From Anaerolineae bacterium (GTDB taxonomy: Bacteria > Chloroflexota > Anaerolineae > Aggregatilineales > Phototrophicaceae), in NCBI GenBank assembly GCA_022843385.1, contig JALHNT010000037.1, forward strand, positions 1 through 64,000: a stretch of 64,000 nt of DNA. Reading direction: 5' to 3'. The notes under the pieces are model-generated. The model was given only the letters and a program-made list of their open reading frames with translations, searched no databases and was not told the origin of the DNA. Shown here in pieces: positions 20,655 to 29,252 of this stretch (position 1 is its first letter; the number at the start of each line of letters is the position of its first letter). Position numbers and translations under genes: made by a program.

Positions 20655-22265
20655 ATGAATCGATCAGGCCGCCGTCCGGCTCAACCGCCTGCCCCTCATC
20701 CCACTGCGCCGCGCTGGAATGCCCCGGCTTACCCGCCGCGCACACCGGCTGCCCCGCCACAACCCCGCCGCCCGGAGGCCAAACGTCGCGCCCCGCGCCT
20801 GTGGCTCTGGCTGGCCGCCGCGCTGATCGGCATGACGCTGCTGACCTGTGGCGGGTTGAGCCTGTGGGTGGGCCTGATCTATATGGATGGCATCCTGCCG
20901 GGTGTACAGGCCGGCGGGGTGGCGCTGGGCGGGCTGCGCGTCAATCAGGCCGAGCGTGAGATGGCTGAAGCCTGGTCAACAATTATCGTGCGCGACGAAC
21001 AGCGGGTCTGGCGTTTGCCACCGGCTGAACTGGGCATCACGCTGGATGTTGCGGCGACAGTTGAAAAAGCCAACGCGGTCGGGCGCAGCGATCTGAGCCG
21101 GACGCTGGCCGGACTGCTGGGGCGGGTGACGATTGAGCCGGTCATCACGGTGGATCGCGCTGCGTTGGAAGCCGCGCTGAACGCCAATGCCGAGCCATTC
21201 GCGCTGGAGCCGGTCAATGCCGGGGTGGCCTTTGCGGACGGCGAGCTGACCCCCACCGCGCCGCAGAATGGACGAGTGCTGGATGTGGGCGCGACGCTGG
21301 CGCAGGTCGAGCGCGACCCGATGACAGCGCTGGCGGATGGTCAGCTTGAACTGGTGATGCAGGCCATCGCTCCGGCGGTGACCGATGCCACGCCGATGCT
21401 GGAGCAGGCGCGGGCGCTGCTGGCGAATCCGCTGGACATCCGCATCTACGATCCGCTGACCGGCGATTCGGTGTACTGGTCGGTGCCGCCCGATCAATGG
21501 GCGAGCTGGTTGAGCGCGGTGTCTGACCCGGCCAGCCCCACCGGCCTGGCGCTGACGGCCAATGCTGCGCCGGTCGAAGCCTATCTGCAACAACAGTCGG
21601 CGGTGCTGGATGCCTCACGCTATCTCAAGCTGGAAGAAGCGGTTGCGAATGTTCAAGCCACCGTCGCGCAGGGGCGCACCACCCCCTGGACGCGGGTGTA
21701 TCATCGGGATCGCTCGTATGTGGTGCAGGCGGGCGAGACCATCACCAGCATCGCCTGGAATGTCGGCGTGCCGTATCTCTACATCGTCCAGGCCAACGGC
21801 GGACTGGAAGCCGTCTCGCCGGGGCAGACCATCACCATCCCGTCGCCCGACACCTTCCTGCCCTATGCCGTCAACCCGGACAAGCGCATCGTCGTCAGCA
21901 TCAGCCAGCAGCGGGTGTGGGTATACGAGAACGGGCAGGTCAAATGGGAGTGGCTCGCCAGCACCGGCATCGCCGACAGCCCGACCTGGCCGGGGCTGTA
22001 CCAGATCATCTCGCACGAGCCGAACGCCTACGCTGGCAACTGGGATTTATACATGCCCTACTTCATGGGCGTGTATCAACCGATCCCCGGCGCGGATTTC
22101 ACCAATGGCTTTCACGGCTTCCCCACGCGCGGCGGCTGGCAGTTGCTCTGGACCAACAGCCTGGGGACACGGGTGACGTATGGCTGTATCCTGTTGAGCG
22201 ACACCAACATCAAGCTGCTCTACGACTGGGCCGAAACAGGTGTGGTCGTCGAGATTCAGGCGTAA
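20655..22265 (+). CDS. L,D-transpeptidase with TM anchor, peptidoglycan-binding-like region and LysM
   Basis: LysM YVVQAGETITSIAWNVGVPYLYIVQANGG; YkuD catalytic HGFPTRGGWQLLWTNSLGTRVTYGCILLS. Confidence 0.9.
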   Translation: MNRSGRRPAQPPAPHPTAPRWNAPAYPPRTPAAPPQPRRPEAKRRAPRLWLWLAAALIGMTLLTCGGLSLWVGLIYMDGILPGVQAGGVALGGLRVNQAEREMAEAWSTIIVRDEQRVWRLPPAELGITLDVAATVEKANAVGRSDLSRTLAGLLGRVTIEPVITVDRAALEAALNANAEPFALEPVNAGVAFADGELTPTAPQNGRVLDVGATLAQVERDPMTALADGQLELVMQAIAPAVTDATPMLEQARALLANPLDIRIYDPLTGDSVYWSVPPDQWASWLSAVSDPASPTGLALTANAAPVEAYLQQQSAVLDASRYLKLEEAVANVQATVAQGRTTPWTRVYHRDRSYVVQAGETITSIAWNVGVPYLYIVQANGGLEAVSPGQTITIPSPDTFLPYAVNPDKRIVVSISQQRVWVYENGQVKWEWLASTGIADSPTWPGLYQIISHEPNAYAGNWDLYMPYFMGVYQPIPGADFTNGFHGFPTRGGWQLLWTNSLGTRVTYGCILLSDTNIKLLYDWAETGVVVEIQA

Positions 22266-22314
22266 AGCTCTGGCAACTTCGTTTTGTGTCGTCGGATAGA
22301 CAAAGACATAAAAC

Positions 22315-22335
22315 GAACACAGAGGACACAGAGTG
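22315..22335. repeat. ACACAGAG module, copy 1
   Basis: AACACAGAGGACACAGAG. Confidence 0.7.
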
Positions 22336-22462
22336 AAGACAGAGTCTTTCACTTTCAGGTTCGCATTTTGAACTTCTCAACCCATCTGCCGCCGGCGGAT
22401 CGGATTTGCGGTGGCGGAACGACGGGAGCGATCCGCCGCTAGGAACGGACAAGAAGAATTGA

Positions 22463-22600
22463 ACCACAGAGGGCACAGAGGACACAGAGAGGAATCAGAG
22501 GTCTTTTGCTTTCACCTTTGTACTCAGCACTTTCAACTCTCTGTCCTTGATTCACAACATTCGTCAGATTCGTCAGATTCGCATCAGTCCTTTTTGCGAT
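22463..22600. repeat. ACACAGAG module copy 2 followed by heptad and 9-bp period arrays
   Basis: CCACAGAGGGCACAGAGGACACAGAG; TTGTACT CAGCACT TTCAACT; ATTCGTCAG ATTCGTCAG ATTCG. Confidence 0.75.
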
Positions 22601-22629
22601 TCGTGAATCTTGTGCCGCCGTTTTCCCTC

Positions 22630-22670
22630 AAGTGTTGCAAAAGTTAGAACTGTTGCAAGTGTTGCAAGTC
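22630..22670. repeat. 9-bp period array
   Basis: GTTGCAAAA GTTAGAACT GTTGCAAGT GTTGCAAGT. Confidence 0.75.
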
Positions 22671-22729
22671 CACTTTTCTGCAACTCTATTTTTTGTCGTC
22701 GTCGTCGTCGGACGACACAGACAGAAAGA

Positions 22730-22830
22730 CCAACACAGAGAACGCAGAGGACACAGAGAGAAAGCGGAGCAAACCTGCGTCAAATTCTGCAAATTCGTCA
22801 AATTCTGCAACTGCAAAAGCTCCTTTTTTG
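22730..22830. repeat. ACACAGAG module copy 3 followed by 9-bp period array
   Basis: AACACAGAGAACGCAGAGGACACAGAG; GTCAAATTC TGCAAATTC GTCAAATTC TGCAACTGC. Confidence 0.78.
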
Positions 22831-22854
22831 CAGTTTGTGCAGAATAGCTTTCAG

Positions 22855-22965
22855 CCATCAGCCGTCAGCCGTCAGCAAAAGATCAACACAGAGTACACAG
22901 AGGACACAGAGAGCAAAGCCTTTATCTACCGACTATTGACTATCGACTAACGACTGACGACTACC
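22855..22965. repeat. ACACAGAG module copy 4 flanked by two 7-bp period arrays
   Basis: CATCAGC CGTCAGC CGTCAGC; AACACAGAGTACACAGAGGACACAGAG; CGACTAT TGACTAT CGACTAA CGACTGA CGACTAC. Confidence 0.8.
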
Positions 22966-23203
22966 CTGTGGCGGCGGCAGTCCCGATTGTGTGGCAGCAC
23001 TGCCAGTGGGCGATCCCACCTGACCCAGACGAGCGCACAGTATTGCACTCCTATGAGAAGCATACCCCCAATCCCCTGCTTACGGGTGAACTTTTGGTAA
23101 ACTTTTTGGTACGACTTAACGCGAGTCGGCGTTAACCGTTTTGCGGGAGCGGAAGAGTTAAGGGTGTCGGCGTGGGGTTAGAGAACGGTTGGGAAAAATC
23201 GGG

Positions 23204-23226
23204 GTTGAGGGAGCGTGTTTCGTGCC
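23204..23226. repeat. 23-bp direct repeat flanking the VapBC-like pair (left)
   Basis: GTTGAGGGAGCGTGTTTCGTGCC, 20/23 identical to 23960-23982. Confidence 0.65.
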
Positions 23227-23292
23227 TAAAGGCGACTGTCCTGCGTGCTATAATTGTGAGCAGATAATGTTGAGGGGAGCAGCGACAACATC

Positions 23293-23580
23293 ATGGTTCT
23301 TGTGCGATTGAAGGGACAGATTACGCCAGAGGGTCAACTGGTGTTTGATTTGCCAGACAACCTCCCTCCCGGCGAGGTCGAGATCACGCTGGAAACTGTC
23401 GATCAGAGTCAAGCCTTTAGCGAAAGCGAGATTGAAGAGCTGTTGACATTCACGCCGACCAGCGGTGCCGAGGTCGTGGCTGCTGGATTGGTTGGTGGTT
23501 GGGAACACCGAGGAATCAGTGATCCGGTGGCTTTTGTTGATGAATTGCGTCGCCAGCAACGGGAACGGCGGTCGTGGTAA
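23293..23580 (+). CDS. Putative antitoxin (VapB-like) of a type II TA pair
   Basis: 95 aa; stop overlaps the start of a downstream PIN-domain gene. Confidence 0.6.
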   Translation: MVLVRLKGQITPEGQLVFDLPDNLPPGEVEITLETVDQSQAFSESEIEELLTFTPTSGAEVVAAGLVGGWEHRGISDPVAFVDELRRQQRERRSW

Positions 23581-23957
23581 ACGCGATCATTGAAACCAGT
23601 GTGCTGGTTGATCTGCTGCGCGCCCATCCGCCGGCGCTGGCCTGGTATCAGGCGCAAACCCAACCGACACTAGGGATCACACCGATCATCTGGATGGAAG
23701 TCATCAGCGGTGGGATGAATAAGCCTGAACGACTGTACGCGGCGCGGCTGCTGAAACAATTCGTCATGATTTACCCGACCTCATCGGACTTCGATTGGGC
23801 GATGCAGGCACAGATGCGTTATGAACTCAGTCACGGTGTGGGCATGATGGATTGCCTGATTGCCTCAACCAGTCATCGATTACAGATACCGCTTTATAGC
23901 CACAACCTGAAGCATTTCGCTCCGCTGCTTGGCCCATTGGCGCAGAAGCCTTACTGA
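23574..23957 (+). CDS. PIN-domain toxin (VapC-like)
   Basis: IIETSVLVDLL ... YELSHGVGMMDCLIASTSHRLQIPLYSHNLKHF. Confidence 0.82.
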   Translation: MVNAIIETSVLVDLLRAHPPALAWYQAQTQPTLGITPIIWMEVISGGMNKPERLYAARLLKQFVMIYPTSSDFDWAMQAQMRYELSHGVGMMDCLIASTSHRLQIPLYSHNLKHFAPLLGPLAQKPY

Positions 23958-24078
23958 TAGTTGAGGGAGCGCGATTCGTACCCATTGGGTGGCGTTCGCG
24001 CCGACGATCTGCTGCACCCGGCGGCCTGCGCCGTCGTACTTGTAGCTGGCGCTGCCCAGCGACAGTATTTCGAGGTTT
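23958..24078 (-). pseudogene. RHS/YD-repeat protein fragment
   Basis: Reverse strand reads EILSLGSASYKYDGAGRRVQQIVGANATQWVRIALPQL. Confidence 0.75.
23960..23982. repeat. 23-bp direct repeat flanking the VapBC-like pair (right)
   Basis: GTTGAGGGAGCGCGATTCGTACC. Confidence 0.65.
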
Positions 24079-24148
24079 TTTAGACTGGTCTAAGCCTCAT
24101 GTCGTTTACACCAATAGGTCTGAGAAGCGCGAAATGAGAGAAGAATAA

Positions 24149-24655
24149 CTAGATTCTTGAGGATGAAGCTATTATCTCTAAGTCTGACTCAAAATTGGGT
24201 GTACTTTGAATATAATCAGCAATTCCTCCATCTAAAGAAGTAGCGATCTCACCTATGTCTTTTACATTTCCAACGTAAAATTCTATTTTTTGTGCGATCA
24301 CTTGCATTTTCCCGTCCATAAATGGTAGCAGAAACTCAACCCCCTGTTCGGTTTGGCTAACACGGGAATCGCCGATTGTCCAGACATAAGGTACAGGGAG
24401 TGGCTGATAGAAATTATCGTCAAACACAATCCTGTTTACTCTACGAAAAACAATTAATCCCGTATTTCCTTTGTCAAAGGAGAGTGATGTCCTTAAGTCC
24501 AGCAATAGCGCTGTTGTAGAATACAGTGCGTAGTACATCAAATTTAGCAATGTTGCCTCAGTTAATGCGTCATCTTCGTAAAGCGCATTAGGTGAAGGTA
24601 CAGTACTCGAGAGATGTTCATCGTTTTCTGTAATGACTAGATCGAATATTTTCAT
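24149..24655 (-). CDS. Hypothetical protein, candidate RHS-associated immunity protein
   Basis: 168 aa, relatively AT-rich, same strand as and bracketed by two RHS remnants. Confidence 0.65.
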   Translation of the reverse strand: MKIFDLVITENDEHLSSTVPSPNALYEDDALTEATLLNLMYYALYSTTALLLDLRTSLSFDKGNTGLIVFRRVNRIVFDDNFYQPLPVPYVWTIGDSRVSQTEQGVEFLLPFMDGKMQVIAQKIEFYVGNVKDIGEIATSLDGGIADYIQSTPNFESDLEIIASSSRI

Positions 24656-24718
24656 TGCAACTCCTAATTAAGGTGGACTTAAAGACGTTTCCATCCTAGA
24701 GCAGCCACTCCGAGTTGT

Positions 24719-24903
24719 TGCTGGCATCCCTCTGTGCCAGCGATCCGTGCGCCGCTTGTCCGGTGCTCCCGGCGGCCTGCGCCGTCGTACTTGTGACTCG
24801 CCCCGACCAGCGACAGCATCCGGTTGGCGTGATCTCAGGTGGTGACGTTCGTCCCGTCGTGGGTCAGGTTGCTGCTGGGGTCATAGGTTGGCATTCGCGT
24901 CGG
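24719..24903 (-). pseudogene. RHS/YD-repeat protein fragment with in-frame stop
   Basis: Reverse strand reads YDPSSNLTHDGTNVTT*DHANRMLSLVGASHKYDGAGRREHR; TGA sits where YD repeats usually have TGG (W). Confidence 0.82.
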
Positions 24904-25042
24904 GGGTTATAGATTGCCGGAGATACCGCGAAGGGGCAACGCGCTGAACCCGACCCTTATGATTTCTGGCTGCTGCTGTCGTATCCTGAAGCTCAGAACC
25001 CCATCTCGATGCGCTGGTCGTTCACCTGAATGACTTTGTTGG

Positions 25043-25110
25043 GCGACACCCACATCAAGCTGCTTTACGACTGGGCCGAAGAAGGCGTGGTCGTCGAGAT
25101 TCAAGCGTAG
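25043..25110 (+). pseudogene. Duplicated 3' terminal fragment of the L,D-transpeptidase gene
   Basis: GDTHIKLLYDWAEEGVVVEIQA* versus SDTNIKLLYDWAETGVVVEIQA* at 22199-22265. Confidence 0.85.
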
Positions 25111-25269
25111 CTGAAGAAGATCCCATCTTCAATGGCTGAGCAGTGATGAAGAGCGTCTCCATGCCCGGGCTTGGTACAAGGTTGATGCCGCTCCGTCCAG
25201 CAGACCCAGATATTCCCCTACCAATCACTTGACAAGATCGAAAAAAAGCAATAAATTATGTCAACTGTC

Positions 25270-25283
25270 AAATGTTAACATTT
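25270..25283. promoter_or_regulatory. Perfect 14-bp palindrome AAATGTTAACATTT upstream of the GntR gene
   Basis: Located in an AT-rich patch about 200 bp before the regulator. Confidence 0.4.
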
Positions 25284-25472
25284 TGCATTTTGACTATAAA
25301 GGTTTTTTCAAATGATAGTCCTTTTCTTGTCTTCTGTACCGCAGCCCAGAACCCTGTCTGAACCTTTTCTCCCAATGGCTTTCCATCCAGCATGCACATT
25401 CATATGACAAGTAAGGGAATCCGTATATAGTTTTTCCCTTCAGTGATCGTTAGTGGATGGGAAAGGTTACGG

Positions 25473-26234
25473 ATGAAAAGCAGGAATAAAGACAACAACC
25501 CCGTACTGACCAGTGATTTTGCTGCCGCTATCCAGAGTGGCGAGGACAACGAGTCGCTCTTCGGCGATGAAGGCGGGGCGCTGCCATCGCTCAAGGTTTC
25601 GTTGGCGGATCGGGTGGCGGATTATCTGCGGCAGGCCATCTTCCGTGGCAAGATCGCGCCGGGCGAGCAACTGCGCGAAGTGCCGCTGTCACAAATCCTC
25701 GGCATCAGTCGTGGACCCATTCGAGATGCCCTGCAACAACTGGAACGCGAGGGCTTGGTCACCATCCCCCGTAACGGACGCACCATCGTGGCGCGGCTGA
25801 CACGGGAAGACTTCGATGAAGTCTACAGCCTGCGGGTAGGGTTGGAACGGGTGGCAATGTTGTATGCCATCCGTAATGCGACGCCCGCCGATCTGGAAGA
25901 GATGCAGCGAGTCGTCAACACAATGGTCGAACGGGTTAACCAGGGTATTGATGAGAAGGATGCCGCCGATCTCGACCTGCAATTCCATGATGTGGTGTAC
26001 CAGGCCAGCCGCCACAAACGCCTTCAGGCCGTGTGGGCGGATCTGCGCCCGCAGATATACATCTTTCTGTTGAGCCGCAATGTGGCCGACTCGGATTTCC
26101 GGGTTCAGATGGCGCGGCATCAGGAGCTGGTCGATGTCATCCGCGAGCGGGATGAACCCAGAGCGTTGGAATGCATCGAGACTCACCTTCGGGTGGCCTA
26201 TACGCGGATCATCAAGACCTATGAGAGTGGCTGA
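25473..26234 (+). CDS. GntR family transcriptional regulator (FCD/FadR subfamily)
   Basis: LRQAIFRGKIAPGEQLREVPLSQILGISRGPIRDALQQLEREGLV wHTH plus FCD-like C-terminus. Confidence 0.93.
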   Translation: MKSRNKDNNPVLTSDFAAAIQSGEDNESLFGDEGGALPSLKVSLADRVADYLRQAIFRGKIAPGEQLREVPLSQILGISRGPIRDALQQLEREGLVTIPRNGRTIVARLTREDFDEVYSLRVGLERVAMLYAIRNATPADLEEMQRVVNTMVERVNQGIDEKDAADLDLQFHDVVYQASRHKRLQAVWADLRPQIYIFLLSRNVADSDFRVQMARHQELVDVIRERDEPRALECIETHLRVAYTRIIKTYESG

Positions 26235-26238
26235 AGAG

Positions 26239-27330
26239 ATGAACAGCGCCCGCGTATTCCCCAGTGACCTCGAATCTTTTGTCATCGAAGCCATGCGACG
26301 CTATGGTCTGCGGGACGAAGACGCTCAGTTATCAGCCCGGATTCTGGTGATGACCGATAGCTGGGGTGTGCACACGCACGGGACGCGCCAGCTCCGTCCG
26401 CTGCTGAAGAACTTCCCGCTGGGTCGGTTGAAAGCCGATGCCACGGCCGAGGTCATCCGCGAGGGTGTGGCCTGGGCGCTGATGGATGGACATCATGCGG
26501 TGCCATTTGTCACGGCTTACAGCGCCATGCAACTGGCGATTCAGAAAGCCAGGACGGCCGGCATTGGCTATGTCAGCGTCATCCACACCAGTCATTTCGG
26601 CGCCGCTGGCTATTACGCCACGCTGGCCGCCGAGCAGAAGATGATCGGCATGGCGATGTGCAACGCCGATCCGCAGATGACGATCCCAGGGGCGCGCGGC
26701 AAGGTGCTGGGGACAAACCCCATCGCTTATGCCATACCGGGGGGGCATAACCGCCCCATCTTTCTCGATATTGCCACCAGCGCGGTGGCCGCCAACAAAA
26801 TCATCCGCGCCAAACTGCTGGGGCAGCCCATTCCCGAAGGCTGGCTGACCGACAGCGAAGGCCGGCCAACCACTGATCCCGGCGGCTTTCCCGAAAGCGG
26901 GGCGCTGATGCCGATGGCGGCGCATAAAGGCTATGGCTTCGCCCTGCTGGTCGAGGTGCTGGCGGGTGTGATGAGCGGCGCGGCACTGACGAAAGAGCAG
27001 CCCAGTTGGGTCACCGGCGTGGCAGGTAATCCGCCGGGGCCGGCCAATCAGGGGCAGACCTTCATCGCCATCGACGCCGGCATGATGCTCTCGGCTGACG
27101 GTTTTCAGGAGCGCATCGAATGGCTGGCCGACTATATCCATGAGTCACCCAAAGCCAGCGGCAGCGAACGCATCTATCTCCCCGGCGAGATGGAATGGGA
27201 ACGGCGCGACCGGGCGCTGGTCGAAGGCATGATCCTGCCGCCCGATGTGGTAGACAGCCTGATGGGGCTGGCGCAGGATGTGGGCATCGAAACCTTACCT
27301 TTTGTAGCCTTGACTGAAAACGGAAAGTGA
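26239..27330 (+). CDS. Ldh family oxidoreductase (malate/lactate/2,3-diketogulonate reductase-like)
   Basis: DSWGVHTHGTRQL; HTSHFGAAGYY; MAAHKGYGFALLVEVLAG. Confidence 0.92.
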   Translation: MNSARVFPSDLESFVIEAMRRYGLRDEDAQLSARILVMTDSWGVHTHGTRQLRPLLKNFPLGRLKADATAEVIREGVAWALMDGHHAVPFVTAYSAMQLAIQKARTAGIGYVSVIHTSHFGAAGYYATLAAEQKMIGMAMCNADPQMTIPGARGKVLGTNPIAYAIPGGHNRPIFLDIATSAVAANKIIRAKLLGQPIPEGWLTDSEGRPTTDPGGFPESGALMPMAAHKGYGFALLVEVLAGVMSGAALTKEQPSWVTGVAGNPPGPANQGQTFIAIDAGMMLSADGFQERIEWLADYIHESPKASGSERIYLPGEMEWERRDRALVEGMILPPDVVDSLMGLAQDVGIETLPFVALTENGK

Positions 27331-27334
27331 GTGA

Positions 27335-28144
27335 GTGCAGGTGACGCATCCATTATTCGACCTGACCGGACGAGTGGCGCTGGTAACCGGAGCCGCCCAG
27401 GGCATGGGGCGCTCGATGGCAATCGCCCTTGCCGAGGCCGGGGCTGATGTGATGATCTGTGATCTGAATGAAAGTAGTCTCCAGGCGACAGCCGCCCATA
27501 TTCAAGGGCTTGGACGACGGGCTGTTCCGGTGGTCTGCGACATCACCGTTGTTGAACAGATCCGCGCCATGTTCGCACAACTGGATCGCGAATTCGGGCG
27601 TATTGACATCCTGGGGAATGTGGCCGGGCCAGGCAAACTCGCCATGCCGGAAGACCTTGACCTGAAAGATATGGAAGCGGTGCTTTATGGTTTGCTGGTC
27701 GCCCGTTTCTGTAGCTGTCAGGAAGCCGGGCGGCGGATGCTGGCAGCCGGCAAAGGCAGCATCATCAATATTTCCTCGATTGGTGGGGTGACAGCGCTGG
27801 GACGGGGCAACTTTCCCTATAGCGTCGGTATGGGTGGCGTGGCGCAGATGACGCGCGAACTCAGCACCGAGTGGAGCGGGCGCGGGGTACGGGTCAACGC
27901 CATTCTGCCAGCGCAGGTAATGAACCCCGGTCTGGAAGACCGAATCAAGGCAGACCCCGGTCTGGAGGCCATGTTCCTGCGCGGCATTCCCATTGGTCGT
28001 CTGGGGCGTCCGGATGACATCAAGGGGTTGGCAATTTTTCTGGCATCGGATGCCTCGGCCTGGATCACCGGCGCGATCATTCCGATGGATGGTGGCAATC
28101 TGGCACAGAATGCCGGTGGTACCGCCGGTCCGCGCAAAGCGTGA
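27335..28144 (+). CDS. SDR family oxidoreductase
   Basis: TGAAQGMGRSMAIALAEAGADV; NVAG; YSVGMGG in place of YxxxK. Confidence 0.9.
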   Translation: MQVTHPLFDLTGRVALVTGAAQGMGRSMAIALAEAGADVMICDLNESSLQATAAHIQGLGRRAVPVVCDITVVEQIRAMFAQLDREFGRIDILGNVAGPGKLAMPEDLDLKDMEAVLYGLLVARFCSCQEAGRRMLAAGKGSIINISSIGGVTALGRGNFPYSVGMGGVAQMTRELSTEWSGRGVRVNAILPAQVMNPGLEDRIKADPGLEAMFLRGIPIGRLGRPDDIKGLAIFLASDASAWITGAIIPMDGGNLAQNAGGTAGPRKA

Positions 28145-28244
28145 ACCGAGTCATGAACACAGCGGCAATTATCAGGAACACAAGAAAGGAGACGTGTGGT
28201 TCAAAGCGGCCTTCAAGCGCGGGCTGATTGACCACACACCACTT

Positions 28245-29243
28245 ATGGCAGAGTTCAAAGTCGTCATCACCGATTTTGGTTCACCCGAAAACGAACTTGA
28301 GGCGGCGGAATTCCGCCACTCTGGTCTGGATGTAGAACTGATTCGCCTGAATGCCAAAACTGCACCGGAACTGCTGCCTACGGTGGTCGATGCGGATGCC
28401 CTGATCGTTCAGTGGACTCCCATCCCGCGTGATGTGATCGCGCAATTACGCCAATGTCGCGTCATTTCCCGCTATGGGATTGGCGTAGATATGATCGATT
28501 TAGCCGCCGCTGGTGAACACGGCATACCGGTGTGCAACACACCCGATTACTGCATTGATGAAGTGAGCACCCATACCCTCAGCTTCATTCTGATGCTCAA
28601 CCGCCAGATCATGCCGCAGGATCAGCATGTTCGGGCCGGTAAATGGGGGCCGCCGACCCCGACGCCACCAGCGCGCCTTTCGACCCAAACCCTGGGCGTG
28701 GTCGGGATGGGCAACATCGGGCGTGTTGTGGTACAGAAAGCCGCTGCCTTTGGCCTGAAAGTGCTGGTCTACGATCCTTATCTCAGCGCGGATACAGCCG
28801 CCCAGGCGGGCGTGGAACGGGTTGAGCTGGAAACGCTGCTGCAGCGCGCTGATTACGTCACGCTGCACTGCCCGCTGACCGAAGAAACCCGCCACCTCAT
28901 CAGCACCGCCCAATTGCAGCAGATGAAGCCGACGGCCTATCTCATCAACATGGCGCGTGGCCCGATTGTCGATCAGCCGGCGCTGGTTGAAGCGCTGGTC
29001 AGCAAAACCATTGCCGGGGCTGCGCTCGACGTGTTTGAGAAAGAACCGCCGCCTGCCGATGAACCGTTGCTGAAGCTGGAGAATGTCATCTTCACGCCGC
29101 ACCTGTCCAGTTGGTCAGCCGAGTCCTTCGTGCAGTTGCGCCGTGAAGTGGTGCAGAACGTGGTGACGGTCTTCCAGGGGCAGCAGCCCCGTTCGATTGT
29201 GAACCGCAAATTCCTGGTCGCACCGACCCGGCAGCAGGCCTGA
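28245..29243 (+). CDS. D-2-hydroxyacid dehydrogenase (CtBP-like)
   Basis: GVVGMGNIGRVV; YLINMARGPIVDQPALVEAL. Confidence 0.92.
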   Translation: MAEFKVVITDFGSPENELEAAEFRHSGLDVELIRLNAKTAPELLPTVVDADALIVQWTPIPRDVIAQLRQCRVISRYGIGVDMIDLAAAGEHGIPVCNTPDYCIDEVSTHTLSFILMLNRQIMPQDQHVRAGKWGPPTPTPPARLSTQTLGVVGMGNIGRVVVQKAAAFGLKVLVYDPYLSADTAAQAGVERVELETLLQRADYVTLHCPLTEETRHLISTAQLQQMKPTAYLINMARGPIVDQPALVEALVSKTIAGAALDVFEKEPPPADEPLLKLENVIFTPHLSSWSAESFVQLRREVVQNVVTVFQGQQPRSIVNRKFLVAPTRQQA

Positions 29244-29252
29244 GGATTGAAC

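Noticed and set aside
22697-22712. GTCGTCGTCGTC trinucleotide run
   Set aside because: Short simple repeat; no further structure.
22463-22950. Small ORFs with HRGHRGHRE/NAEDTER-like peptides
   Set aside because: These are translations of the CACAGAG repeat modules, not proteins.
22315-22965. CRISPR array
   Set aside because: Repeats are short, degenerate and lack regular spacers of CRISPR size; no cas genes in the window.
24715-24912. 65-aa plus-strand ORF
   Set aside because: It is the antisense of an RHS/YD-repeat fragment on the minus strand.
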